Shown here: positions 8,996 to 18,376 of the stretch, piece by piece
How positions within the stretch are numbered: position 1 is the stretch's first letter
Layout of the letters: every line of letters begins with the position of its first letter
From: Actinomadura chibensis NBRC 106107
GTDB lineage: Bacteria > Actinomycetota > Actinomycetes > Streptosporangiales > Streptosporangiaceae
DNA: 64,000 nt
Reading direction: 5' to 3'
NCBI RefSeq assembly: GCF_001552135.1
Contig: NZ_BCQP01000016.1
Coordinates: 1 to 64,000, forward strand
Translations under genes and position numbers: made by a program
The notes under the pieces: generated by a model
What the model saw: the letters and a program-made list of their open reading frames with translations, nothing else
Database searches by the model: none
What the model was told of the DNA's origin: nothing

Positions 8996-10059
8996 CGCTC
9001 CCCCAGCCCGTCGACTCCCAGCCCGTCGACTCCCAGGCTGGCGGCGACTTTGCGCAGGTCGGCGAGGGTGCGTTCGGGGAGCAGCAGCCCGTCGCGGGCG
9101 TTGCGCGCCGCCGCCAGGTCCTCGATCTCGCCGGGATAGCGCACTTCCTCCGCCCCTTCGCGCGACCCCGACTTCAGTTCCGCCACCAGTGCCGCCATCC
9201 GGTCGCCGAATTCCTGGACGGGGCCGAACGCCGCGATGTCGAGAGCGAGGTACAGGTGCCCCGACCGTCCCCGATGCTCGGATTGGTAAGGCCCATGGAC
9301 GCCCGAACCGAAACCGCTGCCGCTCAGCACTCCCGAAAGGACGTCCATCATCACCGAGATGCCGTAGCCCTTGTGCCCGGCCATCGGCAGGACCGTGCCG
9401 AGCAGCGCCTCCTCCGGGTCGCGCGTCGGCAGGCCTGCGGCGTCCACGGCCCAGCCGTCCGGGATCTCCGTCCCGTGGTTCCGGGCCAGATAGATCTTCC
9501 CCCGCGCCACCCCGGTGTTGGCGATGTCGAGGACCATCTGCCGGTCGGCGTCCACGGGCGCCGCGATCGACCACGGGTTGCTGCCGACGAGTTTCCCGCG
9601 CCCGCCCCAGGGCGCCATCGCCGGGCTCGAATTCGTCGTCAGGACGCCGACGCAGCCGCGCGGCGGCGCCATTCTCGTGAAGTAGGCGGCGGTGCCGAAA
9701 TGGTTCGAGTTCCGCACCGCGACGACGCCGACGCCGTGCCGCTTCGCGCGTCCGATCGCCTCCTCCGCCGCGTGCGCGGCGACCACCTGGCCGATGCCGT
9801 CGTGCCCGTCCAGGGTCGCGACGGCGCCCGACCCCGCGACGATCTCGCACGTGGTCTCGGCGTTCATCACCCCCGCGCGGAGCCGGTCGACGTACCAGCC
9901 GACCCGCAGCACGCCGTGCGACTGGTGGCCCCACAGGTCGGCCTGGACGAGGCTGTCCGCGACGAGCCACGCGTCGTCCGGCGGGACGCCGCACGCGGTG
10001 AAGATCCGCGTGGCGGCGTCCCGCAGCTCGTCGGCGGAGACCTGGACGGCCGTGCTCAC
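8992..10059 (-). CDS. Ldh2-family (malate/L-lactate/ureidoglycolate-type) NAD(P)-dependent dehydrogenase
   Basis: 355 residues from GTG 10057-10059, which overlaps the stop of the aldehyde dehydrogenase gene (GTGA). Family features include the early HQSHGVLR segment, NSNHFGTAAYF, the TNSSPAMAPWGG stretch and MAGHKGYG, all characteristic of the Ldh2 fold. These enzymes oxidise or reduce 2-hydroxy/2-oxo acids with NAD(P). The C-terminus carries a duplicated five-residue unit (LGVDG LGVDG), encoded by two copies of a 15-bp direct repeat around 9003-9035. It probably handles a hydroxy-acid released by the upstream enzymes; the substrate is unknown. Confidence 0.88.
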   Translation of the reverse strand: MSTAVQVSADELRDAATRIFTACGVPPDDAWLVADSLVQADLWGHQSHGVLRVGWYVDRLRAGVMNAETTCEIVAGSGAVATLDGHDGIGQVVAAHAAEEAIGRAKRHGVGVVAVRNSNHFGTAAYFTRMAPPRGCVGVLTTNSSPAMAPWGGRGKLVGSNPWSIAAPVDADRQMVLDIANTGVARGKIYLARNHGTEIPDGWAVDAAGLPTRDPEEALLGTVLPMAGHKGYGISVMMDVLSGVLSGSGFGSGVHGPYQSEHRGRSGHLYLALDIAAFGPVQEFGDRMAALVAELKSGSREGAEEVRYPGEIEDLAAARNARDGLLLPERTLADLRKVAASLGVDGLGVDGLGER

Positions 10060-11495
10060 TTCCGGCCGCCCGCGGGCTCGATCAGGATCAGCCGCTCCTC
10101 CGTCATGTCGCGGACGGCGTAGCGGGGGCCCTCCGTCCCGTAGCCGCTGTCCTTCACTCCGCCGTAGGGCATCAGGTCGGCCCGCGTGCTGGACGTCGAG
10201 TTGATCACGACGCCGCCCATCCGGAGGCGGCGCGCCGCGACCAGCGCGGTGTCGAGGTCGCGGGTGAAGATGCCCGCCTGGAGTCCGTACGGGGTGTCGT
10301 TCACCGCCTCGATCACGGCGTCCACGTCCTCGAACGGGACGACCGACACGACCGGCGCGAACACCTCCTCGCAGAGCAGGCGCGCCTCCGGGGCGACGTC
10401 GACCAGGATCGTCGGGGGCATCATCGGGCCCGACCGCTTCCCGCCCGTGACGACCCGCGCGCCCTGGTCGACGGCCGCGTTCACCCACTCCTCGGCCCGC
10501 TTCGCGGCGGCCTCGCTGATCATCGGGCCGATGTCGGTCGCCGGGTCCTCCGGGTCGCCGAGGACGAGCTTCGCCGCGGCGGCGGAGAGCTCGTCGAGGA
10601 ACTGGTCCATGACGTCGGCGTGCACGTACAGGCGCTGCACCGACGTGCAGACCTGGCCCGACTTCCGGAACGCGCCCCGGCTGCACTGCCGCGCGGCCGA
10701 GGCGACGTCGGCGTCCCGGCACACGATCGTCGCCGACACGTTGCCGCACTCCATCGTCGCCCGCCGCATGCCGAGCCGCGCGGAGATCGCCTTCCCGGCG
10801 GCGGTGCTGCCGGTGAACGTCACGAAGTCGACGCGCTCGTCGTCCACGAGCGCCCGGCCGACCGGGTCGCCCGGGCCGAGCACCAGCCCGATGAGCCCGG
10901 CGGGCAGGCCCGCCTCCAGCAGCATCCGGCACAGCGCCGCCGCCGCGATCGGGGTGAACGGCGACGGCTTGACCACCGCCGCGTTCCCCGCCGCGAGCGC
11001 GGGCCCGACCTTGTGCGCGACGGTGTTCAGCGGCGAGTTGAACGGCGTGATCGCGCCGACCACGCCCACCGGCTGCCGGATCGTGAACGCCAGCCGGTGC
11101 TCGAACCCCGGCGCCGCCTGGATCGGGACGACCGCGCCGTCGATCCGCTTCGCCTCCTCCGCCGACGTCAGCATCGTCTGCACCGCGCGGTCGGTGTCGC
11201 CGAGGCAGTCCTTCACGCTGAACCCCGACTCGCGCGCCACGTCCAGCGCGAGCTGCTCGCGGTTCTTCGCGATCGCGTCGGCCACCGCGCGGAGGACCTC
11301 GTAGCGCGCCGGGGGGTCGAGCGGCGTGCGGCTCGCGTCCCGCGCGACGGTCACGGCGTCCGCGACCATCTCCGGCGTCGCGTCGTAGGCCAGCGCGATC
11401 GGCTCGCCGGTGAACTTGTGGTGCACCGTCCGCTCGTGGTCGCTGCGCAGCCACTCGCCGTTGATCAGGTTCGCGACCGTGGGTAGCCCGGTCAT
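10056..11495 (-). CDS. Aldehyde dehydrogenase, NAD(P)-dependent
   Basis: 479 residues. Canonical ALDH residues: Asn153 in TPFNSP, general base Glu249 in TMECGNVS and nucleophile Cys283 in GQVCTSVQR. The ECGN form in place of ELGG, together with the overall length, resembles the lactaldehyde/phosphonoacetaldehyde-type subgroup. It should oxidise an aldehyde to its acid. A retro-aldol cleavage by the upstream thiolase-like/DUF35 pair would release an aldehyde or ketone, so this enzyme is well placed to take the product. It overlaps its neighbours by 4 bp at both ends (10056-10059 and 11492-11495). Confidence 0.93.
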   Translation of the reverse strand: MTGLPTVANLINGEWLRSDHERTVHHKFTGEPIALAYDATPEMVADAVTVARDASRTPLDPPARYEVLRAVADAIAKNREQLALDVARESGFSVKDCLGDTDRAVQTMLTSAEEAKRIDGAVVPIQAAPGFEHRLAFTIRQPVGVVGAITPFNSPLNTVAHKVGPALAAGNAAVVKPSPFTPIAAAALCRMLLEAGLPAGLIGLVLGPGDPVGRALVDDERVDFVTFTGSTAAGKAISARLGMRRATMECGNVSATIVCRDADVASAARQCSRGAFRKSGQVCTSVQRLYVHADVMDQFLDELSAAAAKLVLGDPEDPATDIGPMISEAAAKRAEEWVNAAVDQGARVVTGGKRSGPMMPPTILVDVAPEARLLCEEVFAPVVSVVPFEDVDAVIEAVNDTPYGLQAGIFTRDLDTALVAARRLRMGGVVINSTSSTRADLMPYGGVKDSGYGTEGPRYAVRDMTEERLILIEPAGGRK

Positions 11496-12994
11496 GTCGG
11501 CTGTCCTTTCCTCGTCTTCGGCGTCGTCTCGCGCGTGCGCATCGCCCGCGTCCGGGCCGCCTCCGCGACCGGCGACCAGCCGGTGTGCCGCTCGTAGGCG
11601 CGCCCGACCCGCAGGACGCGCGCGTCCGCGTGGCGGGGGCCGACGATCTGGAGCCCGGCCGGGAGCCCGGCGCGCGTGAGGCCGCACGGCACGCTCAGCG
11701 CCGGCTGCCTGGTCATGTTGAAGGGGTAGGTGTAGGGCGTCCACGACGCCCAGACGCGCGAGCGCTCCGGGGTCGGCCCGTCGGCGCCCGCCTCGAACGC
11801 GACCGTCGGCACGGTCGGGGTGATCAGGACGTCGTAGGTCTCGTGGAACCGCGCCATCCGGTACCCGAGGTCGGCGCACACCGCGATCGCGTCCAGGTAG
11901 GCCACGGCGGTGATCCCGCGACCGCGCTCGGCGTACTCCAGCATCGCGGGGTCGACGCGGGCGAGGTCGTCCGGGCCGTAGGGGCGCAGCGTCCGGGCGA
12001 GCCCGGCGCACCACATCGTCTGGAACGCCTCGACCGGGTCGTCGAAGATCGGCCCGACCTCGGTCACGCGCGCGCCCATCCCGGCGAGGACGTGCACCGC
12101 CTCCGCCACCAGCGCCTCGACCTCCGGGTCGTTGCGGCCGTAGCCGAGGTTCGGCGAGTAGCCGATCGACAGGCCCCGCACGCCGTCGTCGATGCCGGCG
12201 GCGAAGGAGCCCTCGCGCGGGGGCGGCGCCGCCCAGTCGCGGACGTCCGGACGCGAGATCACGTCCAGCAGCAGCGCCGCGTCCAGCACCGACAGCGTGA
12301 TCGGCCCGCGGTGCGACAGCGGCCCGTTGCCGCCCGGCGGGTACGCCGGGACGAGGTCGCCGGTCGGCTTGAACCCGACCGTCCCGGTGAAGGCCGCCGG
12401 GACGCGCACCGACCCGCCGCCGTCCGTGCCGATCGACCACGTGCCCATCCCGGCCGCGACCGCGGCGGCGGACCCGCCGCTGGACCCGCCGGGGGTCAGC
12501 GCCGGGTCCCACGGGCTCCGCGTGATCCCGAACCGGGGCGAGTCGGTGACGCCCTTCCACCCGAACTCCGGCGTCGTGGTCTTCCCGAGCAGGACGGCGC
12601 CCGCCTCCCGCAGCCGCGCCACGCCCGGCGAGTCCTCCCGCCACGGGCCCGGGTCGTCGACCAGCCAGCTGCCGCGCAGCGTCGGCCACCCGGCGGTGCG
12701 GTCGAGGTCCTTCACCGTGGTGGGGACGCCGTCCGCCGGTCCGCGCTGCGTCCCGGCCGCCCAGCGGGCCTGCGACTCGGCCGCCGCGCGGACCGCGACG
12801 TCCTCGCCGACGAGCACGAACGCGTTCAGCTCCGGGTTGCGGGCCGCGATCGCGTCCAGCGCGGCGCGGGTCGCCTCGACCGGCGACAGCTCGCGCCGCT
12901 CGTAGGCGCGGGCCAGCTCCGCCGCCGTCATCCCGGCGAGGCCGGACGGCTCCGGCGGCGGGGCGTCCCGCCGGTCAGCCCGCGGCGCCGCCAT
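11492..12994 (-). CDS. Amidase-signature family hydrolase
   Basis: 500 residues from ATG 12992-12994; GTG 13004-13006 is an alternative but sits directly on the GGGAGG. The amidase-signature triad is visible: Lys95 in PTTVKD, the cis-Ser in GGSSGG (171-172) and Ser195 in TDGGGSVRVP. It hydrolyses a carboxamide to acid plus ammonia. The start lies 20 bp inside the preceding CoA-transferase gene, showing co-translation. In this operon it may free an acid from an amide form of the substrate, or act on amides imported by the oligopeptide-type ABC transporter upstream; the choice is open. Confidence 0.9.
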   Translation of the reverse strand: MAAPRADRRDAPPPEPSGLAGMTAAELARAYERRELSPVEATRAALDAIAARNPELNAFVLVGEDVAVRAAAESQARWAAGTQRGPADGVPTTVKDLDRTAGWPTLRGSWLVDDPGPWREDSPGVARLREAGAVLLGKTTTPEFGWKGVTDSPRFGITRSPWDPALTPGGSSGGSAAAVAAGMGTWSIGTDGGGSVRVPAAFTGTVGFKPTGDLVPAYPPGGNGPLSHRGPITLSVLDAALLLDVISRPDVRDWAAPPPREGSFAAGIDDGVRGLSIGYSPNLGYGRNDPEVEALVAEAVHVLAGMGARVTEVGPIFDDPVEAFQTMWCAGLARTLRPYGPDDLARVDPAMLEYAERGRGITAVAYLDAIAVCADLGYRMARFHETYDVLITPTVPTVAFEAGADGPTPERSRVWASWTPYTYPFNMTRQPALSVPCGLTRAGLPAGLQIVGPRHADARVLRVGRAYERHTGWSPVAEAARTRAMRTRETTPKTRKGQPT

Positions 12995-14393
12995 CGGCCC
13001 GCGCACCTCCCGGGGCGAACTCGCCGAAGTCGAACTCGAACTCGGTCAGCTCAGCGACCTCGGCGGCGGTGAACCCCGGCGCGACGTGTTCGAGCCGCCA
13101 CCCGTCGCCGGTGTGGCGCAGCACGCACAGGTCGGTGACGACGATGTCGACGCAGTTCCGCCCGGTCAGCGGGTACTCGCACTCCTTGACGAGCTTCGGC
13201 CGCCCCTTCGAGTCGAGGTGCGTCGTCAGGACCATCACCGTGACGTCGCCCGCGACCAGGTCCATCGCGCCGCCGATGCCCCCGCCGATCATGTTCGGGG
13301 TGCTCCAGTTCGCGAGGTTGGCGACGGCGTCGACCTGGAACGCGCCGAGCGCGACGAAGTCGACCTTCCCGCCGCGCACCATCTCGAAGGACGTCACGCT
13401 CTCGAAGAACGACGCGCCCTTCTCCAGGTGGACGTACTGCCCGCCCGCGTTGTAGATCTCGGGGTTGTAGTCGTCGCGGGACGCGATCGTCCCGTAGCCG
13501 AGCACGCCGTTCTCCGAATGCAGGACGATGTCGCGCCCGGAGATGTAGTTCGAGATGAGCGTCGGGATCCCCAGGCCGAGGTTCATGTAGCTGCCGTTCG
13601 GCACGAGCCCCGCCGCGGTCTCCGCCATCTGAAGCCGGGTCAGCCCCTTCTTGCCGTTGTAGGTGCGGGCGCTGTCGGCGCCGCGCCCCTCGCGCGGCGC
13701 GGGGTGGTCGTGCGGGACGTCCACCGTCTTGCGCACCACGCGGCTGACGAAGATGCCGGGCAGGCCGATCCGCTCGGGGTCCAGCTCGCCGTCGACGATC
13801 TCGTCCACCTCGGCGATGGCGATCTTGGCGCCCTTGGCGAAGGCGGGCATGAAGTTGCGGCCCACGCCCTCGAATTCGAGGTTGCCGAAACGGTCCGCGC
13901 GAGAGGCGCGGATGAACGCGTAGTCGACCTTCAATCCCATTTCCAGCACGTGCTCGACGCCGTCGATCACGCGGGTCTCCTTGCCCTCCGCCACGGCGGT
14001 GCCGACGGCGGTACGGGTGTAGAACGCGCCGATCCCGGCGCCGCCCGCGCGCAGCCGCTCGACGAGCGTGCCCTGCGGGACGAGCTCCACCTCGATCTCG
14101 CCCGCGGCGATCTGCTTCTCGGCCGCCGACGTCGCCTCGCCCGCGCGCGCCGAGAACGACACGATCAACCGGTTGACCTGGTTGTTCTCGATCAGCGTGT
14201 TCGAGCGGTAGTCGCCCGTCCCGAGCGAGTTCGCCACGATGCAGAGCCGCCGCGCGCCCTGCTCGCGCAGCGCCACGGTGAGGCTCGTCGGGAAACTGTG
14301 CGTCATCCCGAACCCGGCGATCGACACGCTCGCCCCGTCCGGGACGTCCGCGACCGCGGCCTGCGGGGACTCGTACACCTTGTTGATGGTCAT
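12975..14393 (-). CDS. Fused 3-oxoacid CoA-transferase (SCOT-type, alpha and beta subunits in one chain)
   Basis: 472 residues. The alpha-type half (1 to about 230) has VSIAGFGMTHSFP and ends near the DVPHDHP linker; the beta-type half has ETAAGLVPNGSYMNLGLGIP and the catalytic Glu294 in HSENGVLG. In bacteria these are usually two genes; here they form one polypeptide, as in mitochondrial SCOT. It transfers CoA between a 3-oxoacid and a donor such as succinyl-CoA. It follows the DUF35 gene after 37 bp, so initiation is probably independent. The linker between the halves is charged and Gly/Arg-rich (about 232-242). Confidence 0.9.
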   Translation of the reverse strand: MTINKVYESPQAAVADVPDGASVSIAGFGMTHSFPTSLTVALREQGARRLCIVANSLGTGDYRSNTLIENNQVNRLIVSFSARAGEATSAAEKQIAAGEIEVELVPQGTLVERLRAGGAGIGAFYTRTAVGTAVAEGKETRVIDGVEHVLEMGLKVDYAFIRASRADRFGNLEFEGVGRNFMPAFAKGAKIAIAEVDEIVDGELDPERIGLPGIFVSRVVRKTVDVPHDHPAPREGRGADSARTYNGKKGLTRLQMAETAAGLVPNGSYMNLGLGIPTLISNYISGRDIVLHSENGVLGYGTIASRDDYNPEIYNAGGQYVHLEKGASFFESVTSFEMVRGGKVDFVALGAFQVDAVANLANWSTPNMIGGGIGGAMDLVAGDVTVMVLTTHLDSKGRPKLVKECEYPLTGRNCVDIVVTDLCVLRHTGDGWRLEHVAPGFTAAEVAELTEFEFDFGEFAPGGARADGGAAG

Positions 14394-14430
14394 CGCCTGA
14401 CTTCCTCTGCGCTCACGGTCCTCGCCACCC

Positions 14431-14871
14431 TCAGCCGTCCTGGTTCGTGCCCACCGGGCGGAAGCGGGGCAGCGCGCTCCCGTGCCCGGTGTCGTCGAAG
14501 ACCACCTCGACCGCGTCCCCGATGGCGACCCGCTCGACGTCGCAGTCGACGATGTTCGTCATCAGGCGGGGGCCTTCCTCCAGCTCCACGTACGCGAGGA
14601 CGTACGGGGTGACGCCCTTCCAGTCGCCCCCCGCCCGCCGGACGACGCTGTGCGAGTAGACGACGCCGCGTCCGCTGAACTCCTCCCACCGCGTGTCCGT
14701 GCTGTGGCAGAACGGGCAGATGGGCCGCGGGTACCAGATCGCCTCGCCGCACGCGCCGCAGCGCCTGCCGAGGAACGTCCCCTCGGCCGCCGCCTTCCAG
14801 AACTCCTCGGTGTCCGGGGTGACCGGCGGCTTCGCGGTCGGAAGGGTCGGGTTCCGCCTTACCTCACTCAT
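14431..14871 (-). CDS. DUF35 OB-fold/zinc-ribbon protein, partner of thiolase-like pair I
   Basis: 146 residues. A rubredoxin-like zinc ribbon (CGACGEAIWYPRPICPFC, about 39-56) precedes an OB-fold containing GVVYSHSVVRR and YVLAYVELEEGPRLMTNIV. In steroid degradation a DUF35 domain of ChsH2 binds the SCP2-thiolase Ltp2 to form an active aldolase. The 4-bp overlap with the thiolase-like gene (14868-14871) fits a stoichiometric complex. There is no catalytic residue of its own; the role is as partner or acyl-CoA-binding subunit, by family analogy. Confidence 0.88.
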   Translation of the reverse strand: MSEVRRNPTLPTAKPPVTPDTEEFWKAAAEGTFLGRRCGACGEAIWYPRPICPFCHSTDTRWEEFSGRGVVYSHSVVRRAGGDWKGVTPYVLAYVELEEGPRLMTNIVDCDVERVAIGDAVEVVFDDTGHGSALPRFRPVGTNQDG

Positions 14872-16043
14872 GCGCTTTCCCTTCCAAGAATCATCGTCGC
14901 CGCGCGCATACGAGTGCCGAGGTCGCCGCCGTTGCCGTGGACGAGGGCGATCTCGCAGTCGGGCACCTGCACGCCCGGGTTCGCCTCGCCGCGGAGCTGC
15001 CGCACCGCCTCGATGATCTTCGTGATGCCGCCGCGGTGCGCGGGGTGGTTGTTGGCCAGGCCGCCGCCGTCGGTGTTGAACGGCAGCCGCCCGTGCGGGG
15101 CGACGAGCGCGCCGTCCATCACGAAGCGCCCGCCCTGGCCCTTCTCGCAGAAACCGAGGTCTTCGAGGATCTCCAGCACGGTGATGGTGAAGCTGTCGTA
15201 GACGGACACGTAGTCGACGTCCTGGACGCTCACCCCCGCCTGCTGGAACGCCCGGGGCCCGGACCACACGGCGGGCGTGTAGGTGAGGTCGACCCGGCCG
15301 CCGTTGGTCAGCTTCCCGGCCTCGCCCTGGCCCATGATCCGCACCGGCTGCCGCTTCAGCGTGCGCGCGACCTCGCGGCTGACGACGACGACGGCGCCGC
15401 CGCCGTCGGTCACCACGCAGCAGTCGGCGCGGTGCAGCGGGTCCGCGACGAGCGGGGAGTTGACGACGTCCTCGACCGTCATCACCTTCTGCAGGAACGC
15501 GTTCGGGTTGTGGGACGCGTGGATCGACGCCGCGACCTTGATCTCGGCGAGCTGCTCGCTCGTCGTCCCGAACTCGTACATGTGCCGCTGCGCCGCCAGC
15601 GCGTAGGTGCTGACCAGCCCCGCGCCGGTGTACATCGCCATCTCGAAGGCGTCCTCGGGGCGGGCGGGCCCGCCGCCGCCCGGCTGGACGCCCGTGCGCG
15701 GCTTGCCCGCGAGCGTGATCAGCGCGACGCTGCACTTCCCGGCCGCGATCGCCGCCGCCGCGTGCGACACGTGGTAGATCGGCGAGGCGCCGCCGCTCTC
15801 GGTCGAGTCCATGTAGGTGAGGTTGCGCAGGCCCAGGTACTCGGCCATCGTGACCCAGCCGCCGCCGTACCCGGGCGCGTCGTGCCCGCAGAAGAAGCCG
15901 TCGACGTCGTCGAGCGTGAGGCCCGCGTCCGCGACCGCGCCGAGCGCGACCTCGGCGTGGATCTGCGCGAGCGACTTGTCCGGCAGCTCCCGGCCGGGAT
16001 GCTCGTACGCTCCGATGATGACGGCGGCGTCGTTGGCGTTCAT
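14868..16043 (-). CDS. SCP2/Ltp2-type thiolase-like protein, pair I (candidate retro-aldolase)
   Basis: 391 residues, GGAGG about 6 nt before ATG 16041-16043. It has the thiolase-superfamily fold signature of the SCP-x/Ltp group: TESGGASP where thiolases carry the nucleophilic Cys, YDSFTI near 280 and NTDGGGLANNHPAHRGG near 340. The lack of a clear Cys nucleophile argues against a true thiolase and for a retro-aldol enzyme like Ltp2. It is co-translated with its DUF35 partner. It would cleave a beta-hydroxyacyl-CoA, giving a short acyl-CoA plus a ketone or aldehyde; the substrate is unknown. Confidence 0.85.
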   Translation of the reverse strand: MNANDAAVIIGAYEHPGRELPDKSLAQIHAEVALGAVADAGLTLDDVDGFFCGHDAPGYGGGWVTMAEYLGLRNLTYMDSTESGGASPIYHVSHAAAAIAAGKCSVALITLAGKPRTGVQPGGGGPARPEDAFEMAMYTGAGLVSTYALAAQRHMYEFGTTSEQLAEIKVAASIHASHNPNAFLQKVMTVEDVVNSPLVADPLHRADCCVVTDGGGAVVVVSREVARTLKRQPVRIMGQGEAGKLTNGGRVDLTYTPAVWSGPRAFQQAGVSVQDVDYVSVYDSFTITVLEILEDLGFCEKGQGGRFVMDGALVAPHGRLPFNTDGGGLANNHPAHRGGITKIIEAVRQLRGEANPGVQVPDCEIALVHGNGGDLGTRMRAATMILGRESA

Positions 16044-18376
16044 GTCGATCCTCCGGGACGCTGGGACGGCACTTCGGTGGGCTCCTTCTCGGGGACGTGG
16101 CCGGGCAGGCGGCCGGCGCGGACTTCGGTGTCGTGCTGGCCGAGGCGGGGCGCGGGCCCGGGGGGCGGCGGCTCGTGGCCGGACAGCCGCAGCGGGAACC
16201 CCTTCTGCCGGGGCGGCCCGTCGAGGAAGACGCGGCGGCGCGCGAAATGCGGGTCCTGGGCACGTTCCAATGCCGACAGGACAGGCGCGGACGGTATTCC
16301 GGCCCTGTTCAGCTCGGTCACGCACTCCCCCTTCGCGCGCCGCCGCGTCCAGGCGGTGACGGCGGCGTCCACCTCCTCGTGGTGGTCCGCCCACCAGCGG
16401 GACGTCTTCCTCGCCAGCCGGTCCGCGCCGACCAGCGCCGCCAGGGCGGCGCGCTCGGCGTCGGTGCGGCAGGCGATCGCGACCCACTGGTCGTCTCCGG
16501 CGCAGCGGTAGACGTCGTGCGGCGTGCTGCCGGGGCGCCGGTTCCCGGTCGGCGCGGGGACGGTTCCCGCGTCGAGGTGCTCGATGACGCGGTCGGCGAG
16601 CGTCCAGCTCACCAGCTCGCGCTGGGAGACGTCGAGGTACGTCCCGCGCAGGTCCTGGACGACGCAGTAGGCGATCAGCCCCGCGCCGAACAGGGATACG
16701 AGCTGGTCAGGATAGTTGATGTCGGCGGACGACCACATGGGGCCGTCCGTCCCGTAGCCGGTGACGGACGCGAGGCCGGAGAGCAGGTCGAGCGTCGAGC
16801 CGTAGGAGCGGGTGCCCGACTCGGGCCCGGACTGCCCCTGGCTGGACAGCGACAGGTAGATCAGCCGCGGGTTGACCTCGCGCAGCGTCGCCGGGTCGAT
16901 GCCGAGCCGCTCGGTGACCCCGACCGTGAAGTTCTCGATCAGGACGTCGGCCCGCGCGACGAGCCGCCGCATCTCCGCCCGTCCCGCCTCGGACTTCAGG
17001 TCGAGCGTGATGCCGAGCTTGCCCGCGTTGTTCGACTGGAAGAGCGGGGACTCCTCCATGGCCTCGGCGTCCTCGGCGGCGGGCACCGGCCACACCCGGA
17101 ACGCGTCCGGCCGGTCCATCGACTCGATCTTGACGACGGTCGCGCCGTAGTCGGCGAGGAGCCGCCCGGTGGCGGCGCCCGCCGTGATCGTGCCGAGGTC
17201 GAGGACGACGACGCCGGCGAGCGGAGCGCGGTCGGCGGCGTCCGCCGCCGTCGCCTCCGGCTTCCTGGGGCTCGGGACGAGCGGCTCGGCCTCGATGCTC
17301 GGCGGCGCGCCGAACCGCCAGGGCAGCCCGTTCACCGGCGCCAGCCGGATCCGGCCCTCGGCGTCGGTGATGAACGACCGCGCCCGGTACTGCGGGTCGG
17401 ACGCGAGGTCGGCCAGGTCGGCGCAGTATCCGAACGGCAGGCCGAGCCGCTGCGCGCGCTCGTAGATCTCCCGCTTCGGGAGCCGCGCGGCCCACCGCTC
17501 GACGACCGCCCACCAGGCGTCCCGCAGCTCCCAGCGCGCCTGGTCGGTGCTGAGCAGCGGGTCCGCCAGCGCCGGGTGGCCGACGAGTTCGACCACGGCG
17601 TCCCACTGCTCCGGCTGGAAGATGAACCCGAGCCAGCCGTCGGCGGCCCGGACGATGCGCCAGCGCCCGCTGTTCGTGCCCGACCGCGTCTGGACCAGGC
17701 CGGTCTCGGCGTGGACGACGTCGCTCTTCCAGTCGATGTAGGCCGCCGCGTCGCAGAGCGCCACGTCCACGGCGTCGCCGCCGGGCCGCCGGAGCGCGAG
17801 CATGGCCCCGTAGAAGCCGACGAACGCGGCGGTGTGCGCGGCCTGCTCGCCGCCGAGGCTGAGCGGGGCGCGCTCCGGCTCGCCGACCATCGCGGCGAGG
17901 CCGCCGTAGGCCTCGGCGAGCAGGCTGTCGCCGGGGACGTCGGAGCGCGGGTCGGACGCGCCGTAGGGCGTGATCGACACGACGCTCAGCCGCGGGTGCT
18001 CGGCGCGGAGGCGGTCCGGTGAGAGGCCGGTCTCGGCCGCCCGCGCGGGGCCGAGATCGGTGATGACGATGTCGGCGGCGGCGAGCAGCCTGTCGAGCCT
18101 GTCCCGGTCCTTTCCAAGGTCGAGGACGACGCTCTTCTTGTCGGCGTTGTACGCGGCGAAGGCGTAGCTCAGGCCGCCGGAGTCGACCGGTTCCCGGGTG
18201 CGCAGCGGGTCGCCGCCGGGCGGTTCGCACTTCGTCACCGCGTGGCCGAGCCCGGCGAACAGCCGGCCGCAGACCTGCCCGGCCACGCTCTCGGCGATCT
18301 CGACCACCCGGAGGAGCCGTCCCCGCCCCTCCAAGGCCCCGGTCTCGGCCGCGCCGCCGCCGGCTGGACGGCTCAT
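16040..18376 (-). CDS. Double-domain CaiB/BaiF (class III) CoA-transferase
   Basis: 778 residues, about twice the usual 380-420. Two CaiB-type domains lie in tandem: the first (about 20-360) with LRVVEIAESVAGQVCGRLFAGLGHAVTK and NADKKSVVLDL, the second (about 385-760) with VVVLDLGTITAGAATGRLLADYGATVVKIE and NAGKLGITLDL. Class III enzymes normally work as interlocked dimers, so the fusion builds the dimer from one chain. The catalytic Asp of the family is probably the D of NYPDQL in the second domain; the first domain has GGEQAAHTAA at the matching place and may be non-catalytic. It overlaps genes on both sides by 4 bp. Confidence 0.88.
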   Translation of the reverse strand: MSRPAGGGAAETGALEGRGRLLRVVEIAESVAGQVCGRLFAGLGHAVTKCEPPGGDPLRTREPVDSGGLSYAFAAYNADKKSVVLDLGKDRDRLDRLLAAADIVITDLGPARAAETGLSPDRLRAEHPRLSVVSITPYGASDPRSDVPGDSLLAEAYGGLAAMVGEPERAPLSLGGEQAAHTAAFVGFYGAMLALRRPGGDAVDVALCDAAAYIDWKSDVVHAETGLVQTRSGTNSGRWRIVRAADGWLGFIFQPEQWDAVVELVGHPALADPLLSTDQARWELRDAWWAVVERWAARLPKREIYERAQRLGLPFGYCADLADLASDPQYRARSFITDAEGRIRLAPVNGLPWRFGAPPSIEAEPLVPSPRKPEATAADAADRAPLAGVVVLDLGTITAGAATGRLLADYGATVVKIESMDRPDAFRVWPVPAAEDAEAMEESPLFQSNNAGKLGITLDLKSEAGRAEMRRLVARADVLIENFTVGVTERLGIDPATLREVNPRLIYLSLSSQGQSGPESGTRSYGSTLDLLSGLASVTGYGTDGPMWSSADINYPDQLVSLFGAGLIAYCVVQDLRGTYLDVSQRELVSWTLADRVIEHLDAGTVPAPTGNRRPGSTPHDVYRCAGDDQWVAIACRTDAERAALAALVGADRLARKTSRWWADHHEEVDAAVTAWTRRRAKGECVTELNRAGIPSAPVLSALERAQDPHFARRRVFLDGPPRQKGFPLRLSGHEPPPPGPAPRLGQHDTEVRAGRLPGHVPEKEPTEVPSQRPGGST

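Noticed and set aside
9003..9035. Tandem 15-bp repeat at the end of the Ldh2-family gene as a mobile element or CRISPR-like repeat
   Set aside because: Only two copies, in frame (LGVDG twice), no spacer; simple slippage duplication explains it.
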